Positions 11,233 through 24,300 of a DNA stretch of 64,000 nt are shown here, piece after piece; the stretch's first letter is position 1, and each line of letters opens with the position of its first letter. The stretch comes from Mesostigma viride (taxonomy: Eukaryota; Streptophyta; Mesostigmatophyceae; Mesostigmatales; Mesostigmataceae). The notes under the pieces are model-generated. The model saw only the letters and a program-made list of their open reading frames with translations, was not told the origin of the DNA and ran no database searches. The stretch is taken from assembly GCA_009746045.1 (NCBI GenBank), contig RPFO01000167.1, positions 2,037,652 to 2,101,651 of the forward strand, written 5' to 3'. The position numbers and the translations under genes are program-made.

Positions 11233-14200
11233 ATGTGTGGTCCTGCAGTGGGAATTTTTTCCCCCTATGTCGGTGATCCTCTTTTTGACTTTTTGCCGGG
11301 CTCTTCTAGTTTCGAGCTAAAAAGTGGGGGGGATATAGTGGATCACACACATGAGTGCTCTATTGTTGTGGATATGTCTTCTAAGCGATAGTCTATGACA
11401 TAATGGTACGCGGACGCGACACCGACGTGTGCAACGCGCGGCTTGGAACCCCACTGCAGCATAGTCACGGTTCTCATTGCATAGAGTGTAGCGAAGTTAT
11501 CCTCAGGGGCAATAAACTGCACCCGTGGACTTCTATACCATGCATTCTACTTGTATACCACGCATTCTACTTGTAGCATACCATGCATTCTACTACGTGC
11601 TAATAGCAATGGGCAGCGAGGCCCATAGTTACCAGCACGGTGTCATTTGTCAAAATAAAGAATCTACCATCTGGGCCTCTTTGTTCGAGGCATCACGACA
11701 AAAGATGTGTCTAGAAAGAGAAAGAAATATGCGGCAAAACACACGAGGGCAAGAACTACATAAGGAAAAAGCTGCATAAATATACAATTCGTCACCAGGG
11801 ATTCGCGTGCCGTCACCGATCACACTACTAAACTGGCCCAAGGCAGCTTAACTTCGCAGGTCTGATGGGATGCGGTGTGTTCTGCCTGGTATGAACGAAT
11901 CATGCAACGTATGTGATTATAAACTAATATTTCATAAACGTAAGGAATGACACAGATCAATATGTCATAATTGTTAGGAATGACACATGATCACACCCAC
12001 GCCACTAAGATGACTACGAAGAGTCTCTACGAAGTAATCTACAGTGCGCCCATGTCAAATCATATGTGATAAACAATTCCCAAACCCCGTGATATGCCAT
12101 ATGCGTCGATAAGGACCATAATCACCATATTGTGTAAATCATTGTGTTGGATCAGCTGTTCTTGCTATCTACAGTGCTGCCCATGTGCGGCGTGGCCAAC
12201 AACAACAACTACTACTTTAAAGCGGAACCGCAGTATTGTACTAGTTGTAGAAAGATACGTTTATACGTCTTTTCGTACTACAGCTTTGTTGTGCATATGT
12301 TACATACTTTTTACTTGATCTACAACTTCATTAAATATTTCAGAGAAACATGATTGGCTTAAACTCGATCGTACTTGAAAGGTGCTGGGCTGGCTAACTT
12401 GGCCGGGGACACCATCGGTGCCCCGATCTCAATTGCTTCTGTTGGTTTTGGCCATGGAAGGCTTCACCAGGTTGTCATCCACACAGGATAATCCGACCAC
12501 GTTGCCGGAATGCTCGAATGCCGACCATGGCCGGGTTGAGGCACGTAATTCTTTGGTCGATTGTGGATTATATGGCGGTTGTCTAGGCATTTTTAATATC
12601 GACCTGTCGGACTAGCCCGGATAATTTCTTCGGCCTGCTATTGCAACTTGGAGAAGGCTGTTGTGCAAAGCGTCCGAAAAGTTTTTACGGAGTCGGAGTA
12701 AGGGTGCCCAGCGAACATTTACTGTGCCTTGGGCTAGGCTGATGCGCTCTCGATAAGGTAAAATCACTTTTCATGTTCCCTGTGCCGATCACACGTCGAA
12801 TTGGGACAATGAGGTTCTATTATCCGCCTCTTCCCTTACGGAGTGGCTATTGCATGCTTGGGTATGCTTGCTTCTTGTATAACGCTAGCCTAGGGGATGA
12901 GGATTCACGCACGATGTGTTAGTCGAAGTGCCGGAAGCTTTGTCAACTCTTATGACAACTCAAGGTGTACCAGTTTGCGTGGCTTGCTGCACGCGCCCAT
13001 GGGGTCGAGATTGTAACGGTAGAAAGATTATCCCATACCCTAGTCATTCTAGTTCCTCCCTCCTTCTGCCTTTTCGTGTATCGTATCCTGCGTCTTCCCT
13101 GCCGTTATTTTGCTGATTCAACGCTTTCGCTTCCCTTCAGTCCCCGACGCGGATAGAAATTGCTTCGTGGCCAGGCCTGACTCCCCACTCTCAGCTCCAA
13201 GTACTGGCATTGCTGCCTTGCCGTTTTACTGGCTGCGCCCAGGGCGCATGCTGAAAGGAATTTCATGAAACAGGCCTGATTTGAAATATCAACACCTACG
13301 TACGTTGCTCCCCAATGAGCGCCAGACTTCCTTCTGGTCTGTATCAGTAGACACGACGTGGTACACCTGGCTGCAAGCTCACTGCACGTGGCAGCTGCTT
13401 GGGACTCTCCTCCACCTCGTGGCCCCCCTGCCGTCCGTATTTGGATACGGGCATGTGCATGTAGCACGTCTACTAGCCATTTGGGTCATGATGTACCCCT
13501 GGTTGCTGCAAACGGTCTCTCATGGCTCATCATTTGTCCTATTCTTGTTCTAGATTCTTATCATTTGTTCGATATCGTTGTGATTTGTTTTTCTGTGGCC
13601 TTTCGGGGTTAGCCAAATTCAATTCTTCGCAAGCACACCGTTCTTAACCGATCTTTGCGTGTATTCTTGATGGTGGCCGGCATGGCTGCCTTCATGCCAA
13701 CCTTTTCGCACGCCAAGCCATTCCCTTCAACCCCTAGCCCTAGGTGGCTGGTGTTTTCTTTCACAGTGCCATCCCCCCACGTATTTCTTCCTGCCTTCTG
13801 TAGTGCCCCCTTCATCCCCTTGACCTGAACCTGTCGACCGTAATGGCAACGTGTCAATCACCTGTACCATGGCCTGGGGCTTCGGTACCATTAGAGAGTC
13901 ATGCCACTGCGGTGTTCCACAACTTTTCAGTATTCTACAGTATCTTCGATGTGCTTTCTGGCGGTCTGCCGTCTCCTGTCACCTCGCATTAGCCTGCGTC
14001 CCATGCCAGTAGGAAACCGTGAACGCGACCTGTGGTCGATCTCCTGGTATCCCCCCGACCCTGTATTCCTGATGGACTGTCAATCGGTGAATGTGACTGG
14101 TTAGCCTCGTCGCCTCATCAAGTTAGCTCTGTACTTTTGGGTACTGCAGGCTTCAGCAAAACAAAGTGGCGAAGCTAAGCTCTACCGTCTGTGCTAGTAA

Positions 14201-14462
14201 TTCAATCCTTCAACCCTTCAGCCCTTTCCAGACTCCACCAACCGTACACCCTACACCCTACACCCCACACGGTTGCTTCTCTTCCCTGCTGCCTTCCGGT
14301 TATCCATTGTGCCCATCCATTTCTCCGCTTTGGCGATTGGAAAAGGTTGGCGAGTCACCAAGTTATAAAGCCAATAAAATTAGCTAATGCTCATGGCTAC
14401 ATCCCTTGTCGTACCTGTTGGGCCGCTCTCTCTCTCCGCTGCCTCTTTGGACCCCCCTGCAG
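11233..14462. other. 3.2-kb region with no recognised gene
   Basis: Only short frames (at most about 140 codons) without recognisable domains are visible. The last part must contain the 5' UTR, promoter or an unrecognised upstream exon of the HLB1-like gene. A pyrimidine-rich tract with CCCCCCTGCAG immediately precedes the ATG at 14463 and could be a splice acceptor. Confidence 0.4.
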
Positions 14463-17400
14463 ATGGATGAAGGCAGGGAGCTCGCAGACGCTGCCAGGGT
14501 GGAGGCCAGCCCACCTGGCCAGGGTACCCCCCTCCCTGAGACACATTCGCAGCCCACAGGTGCATGTACCGCCGTGGCGGCTTCCCACCAGCTCGACGGG
14601 GACGGGATGGTGACGCCGATGGCAGACCATGGCAAACCCAACCTCAACCCCATCAACGATGCCGTTGCTGAGGGTGGGGAGGAGACCGGAGGAGGAGCGC
14701 CTACGGGGGGGGAGCTAGGCTCCTCCGGGCCCGACGGACTGCTGGATTCGGGCATCACTGGTGGCGGCAGTGGGGATTGCATCTCTCTGGTGGAGGTGCT
14801 TGCTGGCCCTGGCGGTCCCGGGGACCTGCCAGGTGACTCTGGCCTAGTGGAGCTTAGTGAGGGATCGGCGCAGGGAAGCCTGGCGATCGGTGTGGACAAG
14901 AAGCCGCTGGCCACAAAGTGGGTCAGTCAGCCCGACATACAGTCAGCCAGTCAGCCCGACATACTTGACTTTGGTGCTGGCGGCGAGGGGCTCCTGTCGG
15001 GTGGCCCTGGTGGCCTGTCCCTGGGGGAGGGCGTCGTGATGGGTGACCTGTTAGGGGTTGACAGCATGGGTGACCTGCTAGGGGGGGATGCCGGCATTTC
15101 AGCAACGAATGCCGGCATGTTGCCATCTAATGCCGGCATGTCGGCATTTCCTCCTGGGTTTGACTTGATGGACGCCGCGGCGCCCGCGAACCTGTCCTTG
15201 GACGACACCAGCAGTTGGGGCGGACAAGGGGGGGTACCGCTGCAGCTTGATGGCCCGAGCACAGGCTTTGGAGGGGGATTGGAAGGGGATCTGCTGGGGG
15301 GCTTTGAGCGGGCCACGGATGGGGGGGGCGTGGAAGGGGGCTCGGGAGGCATGGATGGGGGCCTATTTGAGGGGGCTGCCCCCACATCAGGCATGCCCGC
15401 TGGGCAGGCGCCCGTCGATCCGTTTGCAAACCCGTTCGGGGACCTGCCTGCGGAGCTGTCGAGTGGCGGTGGCTTGGACGCAGCGGTCGCGGGTGCTGGC
15501 GCGGCTACCGCTGATGCTGATGCTGGCGTTGGTGGCGGCTCTGTGGTGACTACTGCGGCTACTGATGCGGATCGTAGTGCGGATGTCAGTGCTGCTGAGG
15601 GTCCGCAGGATGCCGCTGATGGCGGTGCTCATGGTCAGGACGCATCCACTGATGGTGCTCCCGTGGCTTGGGCTGGTGATGGCGCTGTGCTTGACGAGGA
15701 GGCTGCTGATGGCAACGCGCTTGACGACGAGGCTCCCCAAGACGCGGGGGCAGGGGATGAGGATGACGTGGCAGATGCGTTGGGAGGCAGCATGGTTGCC
15801 GCACCAAGCCAGCAAGAGGGCGAGTCAGGGGAAGGCCATGACTCAGGGCAATGGGGTAGGCCAAGGGATGAGGAGGAGGCCAGGGAGGAGACAGGGTCCG
15901 AGGAAGAAGGGGAGGCAGGTGAAGAGAGAGGGTCAGGGGAGCATGGTGGGTCACACGTACCGGCTGAGTCGTGGCTAGAGGACCGGTCACGGTACCAGCA
16001 GGGCACCGTGACGGATGAAGGAGACGTGAGCCCTGGCAATACGGACGCGGATGCTGCTGATGTCATCGCGTCCGGTGCTCCTGCTGATGTCAGCACATCT
16101 GTGGCTTTCGCGGATGTCATTGGTTCGGGCACCATTCGGGCCAGCTTGACGATCCATGAGCTTGCGGCGGACAGCTTTAGTGCCAGCTCGTCGAATTACG
16201 ACGAGGGCAGCTCTCGGCGCGGCGACGACAGCTCGCTGCATGTGGAGAGCAGCTGGAGGCAAGGGGAAGAGGAAGGTCGGACGCCAGGGGAGGGCAGTGG
16301 GAGGTATGCGGAGGGGAGCTCAAGGCAGCCGGACGAGGGGGTGGGTGGCGGGGGGAGTCGGTTTGTCGCGGTTAGTGCTGAGGCGGAAAATGGGGATGAT
16401 GACAATGATGATGATGAGGAGGAGGAGGAGGAAGATGGCGTTGGCAGTGCTAAAGGGGAGGAGGTTTCGGGTCCTGAAGAGGTTGCATGGGGCGGCGGCG
16501 GGGGGGGTGGCGTGAGCAGAGTTGAGCTGGACGATGGCGTGCATGGTGCCGAGGCAGCAGCTGCCGCGCCGTTTGCGTACGAGAGCTTTGGGGATGTGTC
16601 GGTGGAGAGCGGGACGCAGGAAGAGCCAGTGGTGACCGATGCCAGCGATGCCATTGGTGTTGTGACGACTGCCAGCGATGTCGCCAGCGGAGGAGGGGGA
16701 GGAGGGGAAGGCCCTCTGGACGGGGATTATGCCTCAGAAACGCCGGCGGTCAATTTGCTGATGCTGGACTCTGATGCGGCCCCTCCCTTGGACTGCACGG
16801 TGCAGGAGGCAGCAGTAGCCGAGGGTGTGTCGTATCGCGACGATGCACACGGTCGGAAGGCGCAGGTGCTAGCGGCGGGCGAATCTCCTGGTCATGTGGC
16901 GGAGACGAAGCATGCAGGTGGCAGGAGCGGTGGTGACGGGAGCGGCAGCCAGTGTGAGGCGGAGTCGTTGCTGGTGGACTTCGGCGTGCGAGGTGAGGAC
17001 AGCATGACCATGGAGAGGCTGGGTGTGGGTGAGGACAGCATGGCCATGGAGACGCCAGATGTGGACCTGCTGGATGGCGCGGATGCGCCGGGCATGCTGG
17101 AGGGTGCCGGTATGGTGGAGGAAGCTGGCGCAAATTCCCTAGTGGATTTCGGGGCCCTGGCAGAGGAAGGCGCGATGGTGGATTCCGGGGTCCATGTGCA
17201 GGAAGCCACCCATCAGGGGGGGGCATCAGACTCCCTGGTGGTTTTCGGGGCCCCTGCGCAGGAAGGGGTCGCGAAGGGGTCCGCCGCAGGGTTGTTTATG
17301 GATTTGGAGGCCCCTGTGGTGGAGGCTGTCAGTCAAGAGCCGGTTGCGGAGCCTTCGACAGCATTGGTCTCAGGACTCGAGGCGTCATTGGCCATTGACG

Positions 17401-20400
17401 TTGTGGACGAGGGACTTGTCTCTGGGGAGGCGGCTTCCACTGGCGTGGCTGGCTTTGGGGGCATGGAAGAGCCACCGGTGGGAGGGTTGGGGGATATGGG
17501 CGAATCATCAATGGGTGTTTATGGGGACGAATGCACGAATGAGCCAACGAGTGCCCAGGAGCAGGAGGGGGTGGTGGACTTGGTTTCAGGGGCAGGAGGT
17601 GTGGCGGAGGGACCTGGGCTTTTTGGTGTTGGAGGGGTGGAGGAGGAGGAGGTCGTTCCCCGGGAGGAGGCTAGTCCAGGTGGACGCCCGCGCGTGGACT
17701 CCTGGGGCAATGATGTCACCGTGCCCACTGACATTCCCACGAGCGGTGTGGCGGTGGCAGGGGCGCCTTCGACTGGGGATGGGAATGGGGACTCCTCAGG
17801 GGGGCTGTGGGGAGGATTGGGAGACAGCTTGCAAGGCAGCATGGCTTTCCAAGGTAGCATGCCTGTGCAGGGCAGCGTGCCGGTGCAAGCCGGACAAGGG
17901 GATGATGAGTCGGCGCCGGCCGCAGGAGATGAGCTGCTGTCTTTGCCAGTCCGCCAAGAAGGTGGGGGTGGTGATGCGGTCGATGGGCTCCCATGGGGCA
18001 TGCCTAGCCATGCTGCTGTGGGTGATGATGGTGGCCGCGTGCCCAGCCATGGTGCAGAGGACCCGCGTGCTGAGGAAGGCAATGCTGGCGACGCTGGCGC
18101 TGTGGAGGCTGATGGCCAAGGCAACAAGAAGGATGCTGGCAACATGAGCAACGTGGGCCATGACGCAGGGCATGGCGCTGGCCATGCTGACCATGCTGAT
18201 GATGCTGGCAATGAGAGCATCGATGAAAACAACGCGGGCAATGTGGGCAAAGACGGCGATGTGGGTGACGCTGGTGACGCAGATGATGCTACGGCCGGCG
18301 ATGTGGGTGCCATGGCTGCAGGTGCCCTGAACCCGGGTGGTCTCACACCGGGCAGGTCATGGGAGGGTGTGGCATCTGCTGACGCTGTTGTGGAGGAGGA
18401 GGGTGCGGGGGAGCAGGTATTGCCAGGCGAGTCCCCTGACCAAGTGGTGTATGCAGAGGGCGCAGTGGAAGAGGAGCGCACGGGGGCTAGTAGGGGGGTT
18501 GCCCTGTTGGAGGTATCCGAGGATAGGTCAGAGGCATCCGAGCCGTTGGGGGTCGATCCAGGGACAACCTCAGGTGGGTTCGCGTTTGCGCTGGTGGAGC
18601 AAACCACGGGCATGCTCGCGGGAGCTGCCGAGGAGATGGCTGCCGAGGAGATGGTGGTGCCGTCTGTCAGTAGCAGTGCCGATGAGGCCGCGATGGCTCC
18701 TCTGGGGGCCAGCATTAGTGTGGATCCTCTGGCCAGTGCTGGTGTGGATGATGCTGGCAGTTGCGGTGCCGACCAGCCTGCCAGGAGTAGGGTGGACCAA
18801 GAGGGCTTGGGTTGGGGCGATTCTCTGGCTTACGAGAGGGAGCCCGGTGATGCGAAGGAGCCTCGTGACCTGATGGCAGCTACAAACGAGGCCGAGGGCG
18901 CAGTAGCAAGGGAGGGCTTGTTGTTGTTGTCGGAGGAAGAGGTTACTCGGCTTAGCGGAGATGTCCCCTCATTCCCTAGGTCTGGCAGTGGGGGTCTCCT
19001 GCGTGACGGGGAAGGGAGTTATCCGCGCGGCGAGGGTGCCGAGGATGTTGCGGAGGGAGGCACGGGGGTTGCGGAGGTGGCTGGCGGGGTCATCCTCGCA
19101 CAGCCTAGAGGCGTGGAGGGTGGGGGCATGGCATGGGAGGCGGCTGCCAGTCTCGGGGAGGAGGCGCATGGTTTCGGGGAGGACGTCCGTGTGCCGGAGG
19201 CCAGTGCAGACACAGCGCCGACTGACCCGGTTGCTGCCGACGTGGCGCCCTTGGATGGTCTGGGAACGGCCGCGGATGCGGGCCCAGCTGACCAATTAGT
19301 GTCAGGTTTCAGCCCAGCCGATGGCACAGATGCAGACCCAACCGATCCATTTTCCGCAGGTTTCAGCCCAGCCTATGGCACAGCAGATGCAGGGCCCACG
19401 GGCGCATCTGCGGCCATCACCCTGACCGACCCGTTTGCCACCGACGTGGCCGCAACAGACCCATTTGCCAGGGAGGCGACCCTGACGGACCCATTTGGCA
19501 CCGATGCGGCGCCCAGCGACAAGTTTGGCACAGAAGCGGCGCCCATTGAGGGCTTTGCTTCGCAGGAGGCATCGGGGAACCTGTTCTCCACCGAGGGGTC
19601 TGCCACCGACTCAGCCCCAACCGATACGTTTGCCGATGGCAGCGACCCTTTTGCCACCGATACGGTGCCCGTCGACGCGGTTGCCACGGATGCGTCCAGC
19701 AACCCGTTTGCTGCCACACTACCAGTGCCCGCAGATCCCGTCACGCCCGACGCGGCACCACCATCAAGCACTCTCGCTGCAGCCTTGGCACCACCATCAA
19801 GCAATCTCGCTGCAGCCTTGGCACCACCATCAAGCACTCTCGCTGCAGCCTTGGCACCACCATCAAGCAATCTCGCTGCAGCCTCCCCAGCAGACGTGTT
19901 GGGTGCCGATGCAGCGCGAATAGAGGGTTTTGCCACCGATGCGGTGCCAAGCGCTGACCCGTTTGCCACAGCTTTCTCGACAAACCACAGGGATGGGGGC
20001 GCGGCCCCAACAGACCCGTTGGCTGTGGCCCCAACGGAACAGTACTCGGCAGATGGGGCATCCGCAGACCCTTTGGCTGAAGGTGGTGCTTCGCTGGAAG
20101 GGTTTGACACTGATGCGGCGCCAAGTGCTGACCCGTTGGCCGCATATGCGGCGCCATTGGAAGGTTTCAGAACTGAAGCGCCACCCGACGCATTCGCCGC
20201 AGGTGCCACGCCGAGTGACCCGTTTGTCACCGGTGCGGCTGCAGCCAACCTGTTTGCTGAAGAAGCAGCTCCCCTGGACGCTGCTTTCGCCGTCGCACCG
20301 CCCGCAGTTGCTGGCTCTGTAGAAGATGCTGGCTCTGTAGGCGTGGCACGCGTGGTTTCGTTTATGGAGAGTGCGCCCACGGAGGCACATCACACAGCGG

Positions 20401-21349
20401 GCACGTATGTCACGGATACGTATGCCGTTGGCGTATCTGCATATACCTCTGCATACACCTCTACTGCGTATGTCAGCCTGTTTGATGACGTGGCACATGG
20501 GGCTGCATCCGCCAATGACTCCCCGTTCATTCCAACGCCCGCAGCGGCGATGGAATGGGCGGCACCGGGGGATGCTCTTGCTGCAGATGGCCCCAGCCCA
20601 GGGAGTGATGCGAAGAGAAGTGACCCCTTTGCCGCAGATGTGGCGTCGGCGGTGATTTCCAGGGATTTTTCTGTGTCCCTGGAGCCCGAGGGGCGAGAGG
20701 CGGATGCCATGGCGGAGTCGCCCAAGCGCGGAGAGGATAGTGGGCAGGAGGCAGCAAACGAGCAAACGGATGAAATCGGGCAAGTGAGTGAGCAAGCTAA
20801 AGAGCAAGCCAACGAACATGCGAGCGAGCGAGCCAATGAGCAGGCCAACGAGGGGGCAGCAGGTACCGTTGGGAAAGGGTCGGACGAGCAAGATGACGAG
20901 GACGATGAGGACCCGCTGAGCCCCGCGATTATCCACATCGACGATTTGCTGGCGATCCGCACGAGTGTCCCAGCCGAGGGCGGTGCCGGGGAAGGCGATG
21001 CGTCCACGCCGACGGCCAAGGAACAGCCGCTGACCCCCACGGATACATGGATCGACAAGCACGGCGGCAGCACGCGCGCGGAGCTGGACTTCAGTGCCGA
21101 CACGCTGGGCGAGCTGAAGATAAACCGCGAAGGCATGGACGAGGCGGCGCTCGCGCTATCGTCGCCGCTGCGGCACGTCAAGGAGAAGGGGTGGGGCATG
21201 GCCAAGTCCGCTGTGCTCCGGACGCTGAACCCGGGGCGGAAGATCGCCGAGGCGGCGAATGCGATGCGGTCGTTATCCGCGTCGCCGAGAATGGGGCGCA
21301 TGAAAGCGAAGACAAACGGCCTCCCGGCAAACATGTCATGGCATGACGG
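14463..21349 (+). CDS. Giant first exon: acidic disordered domain with DPF/NPF motifs
   Basis: This is one open exon of about 2,295 codons, rich in Gly, Ala, Asp, Glu and Ser. It has nine DPF tripeptides (about aa 318, then clustered at about aa 1624-2055, for example [15 protein letters not shown]) and two NPF (ANPFGD, SNPFAA). It also has repeated DLL/LLDF-like strings ([21 protein letters not shown]). In animals and plants DPF and NPF tripeptides bind AP-2 appendages and EH domains, and DLL-type strings bind clathrin. A tandem 13-residue repeat ([11 protein letters not shown] / [11 protein letters not shown]) lies at about 19755-19890. The C-terminal 150 residues are less repetitive and more basic. 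No folded domain is recognised. If not spliced onward, the frame ends at 21353 after SWHDG. Confidence 0.7.
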
Positions 21350-24300
21350 GTGAGCGAGTTCATGGGATCAGACATCAACCGTGCGAAGCTGTAGAGGCTC
21401 GTGTACACAAAAGCACACATCTGTATGTACTGTCACCTGTCACCTCCGCAACCAATCTCCCCCCATAATGTTGCTCTTCATCCCATCGTGTACATGAAAG
21501 CACGCGCGTACCCGTCACGCCTACGTACGGTAGTCTATGTTCTCTCACCCGCCCCCCACCCACCCACCCGTCACCCCCCCTTCCTAGTCATTATTCGTGC
21601 CGCTGTAAAGAGGGGGTTGTCGTCCTGGCTGCTGTAAAGAGGGGATTGTGGCAGCATGGGTGAGGCACGCACGCAAAAGCACACGTGCATATCTCACCAC
21701 CACCACCACCACCACCACCACCACCACCACCACCACCACCACCACCACCACCACCACCACCACCACCACCACCACCACCACCACCACCACCACCACCACC
21801 ACCACCACCACCACCACCACCACCACCGCCACCACCACCACCACCACCACCCACACGCGCGCACACACAACCTTACTCTATGCATCTGTCCAGCCCTCCC
21901 CCCCATCAGGAGCCCGACCATGTTCATATTTTTATGATCCATCCTGTTGACATTCTACACATGGTGCCGATTCTCATCTTAATCCTCCCTTCACCCCCCT
22001 CTTTCCCCCCCCCCAGGAGCCCCACGGTCTTCAAGAGGATGACCACCTTTGACGCAGAACATCCCGGTGACAGCAGTCAGGACGACGGGGAGGACGACGG
22101 TGATGGCGAACAGCACGAGGAGGACGAGGACCACGAGATGATGAGCGGGTCGTCAGGCGTGGACGATGTGGACCGGCAACGGGAGCTGGAGGCGAGGCTG
22201 GACGCGGAGAGCGCCGCGGATGACCCTGCCGACGTCGCAGTGATGTCACTGCTGTCCCCGACCGCGGCCGGGGCTGCGGCGGCCAGTGGTGAGGATGGCA
22301 GCAGCACGTTCCTCCCGAGTGAGCCCGACGCTAACAATGCTAGCAATGCAGATAATGCTGTCGCCACAGGCACCTCTGCGCTGGCATCCGCCCCCGCTGC
22401 CCCGATGGAGAGTACGGCCCGAAGCCTTGCGTCCGGCCCCACCCCCTCAACGCCCCGCTCGTCGATCGACGCCTCCAAGGCGGCCAGGGTCCCTGGGCCG
22501 GACCCAGCGGCGCCCGCAGCGTTGCCACCTGTCCCCGACCGCCGGCGCGACAGCTGGGTGGCGGCGGCGATCGACCCCGCCTCGATGGCCCCCGCGACGC
22601 CCCCCCAGCTGAGCGGGGACAGCAACAAGGGGGCAAGTAAAGACAAGGGGGTCGCGGCCGCGGACAAGGCATCCCCTCCGGCGAGCGCCCCGAAGCGGGT
22701 CTGGCGGTTCTTCTCGTGGGGACGGAACAAGGACAAGGGGGGGGCGGGCACACCGGTCTCTGCGCAGGTTGCATCGGGGAGCAAATTGGCGAGACCGCAG
22801 GCCGAGCCGTCGGCACGGATCGGGGGGAGCATGGATGGGGCTGCGCCCGCGGCGTTGCCTCAGAGGCCTGCGAGCGACCGGCGGCGGCCCGAGACGCGCA
22901 AGTGAGTGGCATGGGCAGCTTGGGTTGGTGAGGTGGCACGGAAACGTAGGAACACGGCTGGTAGTAGGATGTCGCTGAAGCGCGCAAGTGACTGGAGATG
23001 GGCTGTGTTATGGGGCAGGAGCTAGACTTGCCGCCGGTGCTACTTAGCGACCCGTGTCCTCTCTTTATTGCTGTGACATTTCATGAAGGCACCTGCCGTT
23101 AGTTACCACTGCTGCGGTCGGGCCATGGGCATCGCGAGGCTTGTTTCTCGAGATTCAACGGGGCTTAGCAGATACACAATTAGTAGAGGCAAGTTACGGG
23201 AGTGTGTCGCTGTAGACCTGTAGTGTCATGCCTCCATCATCACAATGGATGCACTTAGTTTGCCCGATCCCCCCGTGGTGCCCTCTGCCATGTTTCATCT
23301 CCTGGTCTCGTTCGCCCTGTGGTTTGCGCATGGCGGCCGCTAGGTACGAGGACACGTTTCCAGCGTCAATGTTGTGGTGCACATCACAGTGTATGGATGT
23401 TGCGAGGGTGGGTGGGTGGGTGCATGCGGGTGGGTGTGCGCGCATGTGCGCGCGCGTGGGTGGGTGGGTGGGTCCGCTCCCCTCATTGTTTCGCCTGCAC
23501 TCCCTGCCTATCCCCTCATGCCTTGCCCCGCATGCCTCTTTTGCCTGCCCCTCATGCCTTTGCTGTGACCAGGTTTCAGGACGCATTGTTGATGTGCTTC
23601 CGCGCTCACAATGGATGCAATCTGTGTGAATCTGTGTGTGCGTGTGTGTGTGTCCTGTCCGTTGTCACTCTTGCATTGAGTGTGTCCGCTCCCCTCGTTT
23701 TGTCGTGTGCCCTTATCCATGTGCTAAGTGTCTAAACGGATCTTCGCCCTCCCTCGGTGCTGACACTCTTGTCGTTTCGCCTCCCTTGGATGGCCCGGTG
23801 CGGCGTGACCAGGTTTGAGGACGCGCTGCGTGCCAACCCGAGGGACTACGATGCCTACTACAACTGGGGGCTCATGCTGCAGGTGGGTGGATTTAGATGT
23901 TGAGGAAGCTCAACTCGTTCAACTGGGTTCCCATGCTGCAGGTGGGTGGATTTAGATGTTGCAAATGATCGAGGCATCTCAGGCAGTCGAGGGCGGGCCC
24001 CGCTAGGCAGGCAGCATGCTGGGCCGTCCTGCAGTAGGCATCTACTTGCGTGTGTAGTCGTGCCTAATCGCTCCCTATGTGCGTACCCTCACCCGGGTGG
24101 AGGCGGGCCGCGCGCGCTGCAGGGCGGTTGCTTACTAAACACCGGCTCACGACATCGTTGATCGCGCATGTATTCCCTTCCCCTGTAACGGACATTGCCA
24201 CCAGCGGTGGAGGCGGACCGCGCTCTGGCTTGTAGCGCAGTGGACATCGGCCCATCTAGCTCACAGCGCCTGCTCGCACTCCCCCCCCCCCCCCTTTCTT

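Noticed and set aside
12094-12353. A 69-codon frame with CTSCRKIRLYVF and a hydrophobic tail
   Set aside because: Short, with no flanking gene structure and no recognisable family; could not be supported as a gene.
14384-21334. Long antisense frames opposite HLB1 exon 1 (up to 399 codons)
   Set aside because: They mirror the GC-rich codon pattern of the sense exon and have no recognisable domains.
21584-22038. Poly-His/poly-Pro protein frames, including an N-terminal poly-Pro extension of HLB1
   Set aside because: They derive from the CCA array in intron 1; the conserved-phase acceptor at 22016 lies downstream.
22077-22987. Antisense 215-251 codon frames opposite HLB1 exon 2
   Set aside because: Ser/Ala/Pro-rich shadows of the coding strand with no conserved motif.
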